DNA from: Rhodococcus sp. HM1
Lineage (GTDB): Bacteria > Actinomycetota > Actinomycetes > Mycobacteriales > Mycobacteriaceae
NCBI RefSeq assembly: GCF_023218075.1
Contig: NZ_JALPTB010000010.1
Span: forward strand, 57,775 to 121,774
Length of the DNA stretch: 64,000 nt
Reading direction: 5' to 3'
Below are positions 62,901-64,000 of this stretch, piece after piece. The notes beneath the pieces were generated by a model, which ran no database searches, had not been told where the DNA came from, and saw only the letters and a list, made by a program, of their open reading frames with translations. The first letter of the stretch is position 1, and each line of letters begins with the position of its first letter. The position numbers were made by a program, and so were the translations under genes.

Positions 62901-62973
62901 TGCGATCGACGGCGCACAGCGGCCGACGCACGCGCAGTCCATCGCGATCGCCGAGGCGCTCGACTTCTGGTGA
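59956..62973 (+). CDS. Receptor Ser/Thr kinase: PknK-like kinase, TM helix, duplicated Kelch propeller
   Basis: Transmembrane kinase of 1005 residues. The kinase domain (about 25-295) has GRGGFG (32-37), K54, HRDVKPGN with D148, DFG at 166-168 and APE at 191-193. Its sequence, including the N-terminal DFDPEATR and MGRLSGHPNIVNILQVGV, is closest in my recall to mycobacterial PknK, yet the PknK ATPase/regulatory part is absent. A Pro-rich juxtamembrane stretch with four SGP repeats leads to one membrane helix (about 376-397) and an extracellular region (about 415-1005) of Kelch repeats, such as VWVFGGLDD and KIYVFGGQAD. This region is a direct duplication of a 295-residue unit. Ligand and targets unknown. 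Confidence 0.9.
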   Translation: MADFDPEATRPAGQGITAELAAAGFDDALVVGRGGFGVVYRCKQRSLGRTVAIKVLSSDLDVENRERFLREGYAMGRLSGHPNIVNILQVGVTSSGRPYIVMPYHPNDSLAVKVRRDGPLPWPEVVRVGVKLAGALETAHHSGTLHRDVKPGNILMTEYGEPQLTDFGIARIAGGFETATGAFTGSLAFTAPEVLEGKPPTPNSDVYGLGAAMFALLTGRAAFERRTGEEIVAQFLRISSQPIPDLRPQGIPDDVCAALEHAMSADPAARPSTAAEFGRELQEIQARHGRHVDEMALPGDHRQHDQPTLKGAPAADTATAVRIRNGSSTPPPLPPVTPHPSGPSGPSGPSGPATPHPSGPAAPAPTGADASSGRVSLRTVLAVLAVLFLAVAGTGLYLVTRPPNGSDTAAAGGENTLELPPTAQWRTLHDAPTPRQQTATTVADGTVWVFGGLDDEGSSAAHEGYDPAIDTWKTGPAMPVPLNHAMAVTWDGVPVVLGGWIPDGPNLTATTSDRVFAVRNGQWVEMPPMPHPRAAGAAVTIGDKIYVFGGQADNQLVAPTDVFDGTSWTTVADLPTPREHLAGATDGTYAYAIGGRNLSSDKNTAALERYDPATDTWTRLPDMPTPRGGLGATYLDGRIVAAGGEEPTRVLGQVEAYDVSTGTWAELPELATPRHGLALGAVGDTLYAIDGATEPTHAESTAVNEALQIPPRQIQPGPAWRRLRDAPTPRQQTATTVADGTVWVLGGLDNNGSTGKVEGYDPAIDTWKAGPDLPAPLNHPMAVEYNGELVVLGGWEPEGPNLTAHPSDRVFALRDGEWVDLPPMPQARAAGAAVTIGDKIYVFGGQADNQLVAPTDVFDGTSWTTVADLPTPREHLAATTDGTYAYVIGGRNLSSDKNTATVERYDPATDTWTRLPDMPTPRGGLGATYLDGRIVAIGGEEPTRVLSEVEAYDIATGMWTELAPMGTARHGLVVATVGNTIYAIDGAQRPTHAQSIAIAEALDFW
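60973..61008 (+). repeat. Four 9-base repeats encoding Pro-Ser-Gly
   Basis: CCGAGCGGC repeats in frame (second copy CCGAGTGGC) within the juxtamembrane linker of the receptor kinase gene, a slippage-prone stretch that could vary in copy number between strains. Confidence 0.75.
61219..62973 (+). repeat. 885-base direct duplication in the Kelch region
   Basis: Unit 1 (about 61219-62103) and unit 2 (about 62104-62973) align at a constant 885-base offset. Similarity is highest over 61561-61929 against 62446-62814, where long runs are identical at the DNA level, and lower at the edges of each unit. Confidence 0.85.
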
Positions 62974-63007
62974 CCGTATCCGGCGCGCGTGCGGCACAAT
63001 CGCTGCG

Positions 63008-63817
63008 GTGACGACGACGATCCGCGACTGGCTCTCCCCCGCACCCCGGAACCCGGCGACACCGCTGAACGCCGCGGAGCGCCGCGCGCTGTGGATCGAG
63101 ATCACGATCGTCCTGCTGGTCACGTTCGGGCTCAGCGGGGTGTCGTCGATCCTGTCGCTGCTCGAATCCGCGCTCGCCCCGGCGCCGTTGTCGGAGCAGA
63201 CGGTCGCGCTGAACGTGCCGCGGTCGTCGCAGCAGCTCATCGATCTGGCCCGCCAGCTCCTCGGCATCGTGCGGCTGCTGGCGTGGGCGGCGCTGGGCGT
63301 CTACCTGTTGTGGCGTAGCGGAATCGGACCGAAGCTCATCGGGTTCGCGCGGCCGCACGTGCGCCGCGACGTGCTGCCCGGTGTCGGGCTGGCCGCGCTG
63401 ATCGGCATCCCGGGTCTGGGCCTGTATCTCGCGGCGCGCGCGATGGGCCTGAATCTGACGGTCGCGCCGAGCACCCTCGAGGACTACTGGTGGCGGCTGC
63501 CGGCGCTGGTGCTGTGGGCGATCGCCAACTCGGCGGCCGAGGAGGTGCTGGTCGTCGCGTATCTGATCACCCGGCTGCGGCAGCTCGGCTGGTCCGAGAA
63601 CCGGTCCCTGGTCGCGTCGGCGCTGCTGCGCGGTAGCTACCACCTGTATCAAGGGCTCGGCGGCGGTGTCGGGAACTTCGTCATGGGTCTGATCTTCGGC
63701 CGGTTCTGGCAGAAGACGTCGCGGCTGTGGCCGCTGGTGATCGCGCACGCGCTGATCGACTCGGTCGCGTTCGTCGGGTATCAGGCGCTGCGCGGGCACG
63801 TGTCCTGGCTGCCGTGA
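63008..63817 (+). CDS. CPBP-family intramembrane metalloprotease
   Basis: Integral membrane protein of 269 residues with the CPBP (CAAX protease / bacteriocin-processing) motifs: the EE pair in NSAAEEVLVVAYLITRLRQLG, the His of GSYHLYQG and the His of VIAHALIDSVAF. Usually a protease of membrane or prenylated substrates, or an immunity-type protein. The GTG start is 34 bases after the receptor kinase stop, so the two are probably co-transcribed. Confidence 0.88.
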   Translation: MTTTIRDWLSPAPRNPATPLNAAERRALWIEITIVLLVTFGLSGVSSILSLLESALAPAPLSEQTVALNVPRSSQQLIDLARQLLGIVRLLAWAALGVYLLWRSGIGPKLIGFARPHVRRDVLPGVGLAALIGIPGLGLYLAARAMGLNLTVAPSTLEDYWWRLPALVLWAIANSAAEEVLVVAYLITRLRQLGWSENRSLVASALLRGSYHLYQGLGGGVGNFVMGLIFGRFWQKTSRLWPLVIAHALIDSVAFVGYQALRGHVSWLP

Positions 63818-63838
63818 GGCAGCCGCGCGGCGCGCAGA

Positions 63839-63868
63839 CAGCAGCGCGCTGCCCGCCACGCGCTGCTG
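63839..63868 (+). terminator. Terminator after the CPBP protease gene
   Basis: CAGCAGCGCG (63839-63848) and CGCGCTGCTG (63859-63868) form a 10-base stem with a 10-base loop, followed by CCTTTCT. Confidence 0.65.
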
Positions 63869-63932
63869 CCTTTCTCGTCGGCGGATCCCCGTGCCCTCGG
63901 GTTCCGGCGACCGCGGAACGTACAGTTGACGC

Positions 63933-64000
63933 GTGAACGGCGACCGTCCCGACCCCAGGTATCGGCCGCGGCCGCCCCAGGGGCCGCCGCTGCGCCGTCC
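63933..64000 (+). CDS. Start of a further gene, cut by the window end
   Basis: A GTG-initiated frame (MNGDRPDPRYRPRPPQGPP...) stays open to the end of the window. The short Pro/Arg-rich beginning is typical of the cytoplasmic tail of actinobacterial membrane proteins, for example LytR-CpsA-Psr ligases, one of which I recall near this point in M. tuberculosis. The 22 residues visible cannot prove that. Confidence 0.4.
   Translation, partial: MNGDRPDPRYRPRPPQGPPLRR

Noticed and set aside
63933..64000. Naming the truncated last gene as a LytR-CpsA-Psr ligase
   Set aside because: Only about 22 residues are visible and they contain no domain, so the name would rest on remembered gene order alone.

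Overview
The window is high-GC actinobacterial DNA from a mycolic-acid bacterium, most likely Rhodococcus or a close relative in Mycobacteriales. Three things support this. The mycolate and arabinogalactan gene block keeps the order known from Mycobacterium tuberculosis (emb, accD4-pks13-fadD32, cutinase, two antigen 85 proteins, aftB, ubiA, PAP2 phosphatase, glfT2, glf, then later serS, a septum protein, a small metallopeptidase, phosphoglycerate mutase, pheA). GTG starts are common. LGFP-repeat cell-wall proteins are present. The genus is inferred; the cell-wall assignment is strong. Comparisons with M. tuberculosis loci are from memory, not from a search.

Layout. 1-6.7 kb: two tandem Emb arabinosyltransferases (+), closed by a strong hairpin. 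6.8-15.3 kb: accD4, pks13 and fadD32 (-), the mycolate condensation operon, preceded by an F420-type oxidoreductase. 16.6-21.5 kb: cutinase-like protein, DUF732 lipoprotein, and two mycolyltransferases, one with LGFP repeats (-). 21.8-28.3 kb: glf-glfT2-PAP2-ubiA-aftB (-), with stops overlapping starts, making and attaching galactan and arabinan. 28.4-36.5 kb: MerR regulator, SpoIID-domain protein, amidase with LGFP repeats, HAD hydrolase, acyltransferase, and a metallo-beta-lactamase/Rieske fusion. 36.6-41.6 kb: MFS transporter, thioesterase, serS, ankyrin protein, septum-formation protein, metallopeptidase.

41.7-56.7 kb looks like an accessory block lying between genes that are close neighbours in M. 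tuberculosis. It holds a tiny membrane protein, a SnoaL protein, a nitronate monooxygenase, a phosphotransferase, a seven-gene lipid-catabolic operon on the minus strand (enoyl-CoA hydratase, thiolase, two SDRs, TetR, nitronate monooxygenase, LCAD-type acyl-CoA dehydrogenase), a divergent quinone oxidoreductase/hydratase pair, a second TetR, and a compact PE-PPE-EspG type VII secretion cargo module. The two TetR proteins share a recognition helix, and a shared motif occurs in two promoter regions of this block.

56.7-64 kb returns to the conserved order: phosphoglycerate mutase, pheA, an unknown gene, a DUF2470 protein under a clear IdeR/DtxR-type iron box, a receptor kinase that joins a PknK-like kinase domain to a duplicated extracellular Kelch propeller, a CPBP protease, and the start of a further gene.

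Most attention is due to the PE-PPE-EspG module, the PknK-Kelch receptor kinase, the twin TetR/shared operator arrangement, and the inverted repeat that fills the glf promoter region. I saw no transposase, integrase, CRISPR array, rRNA or tRNA.
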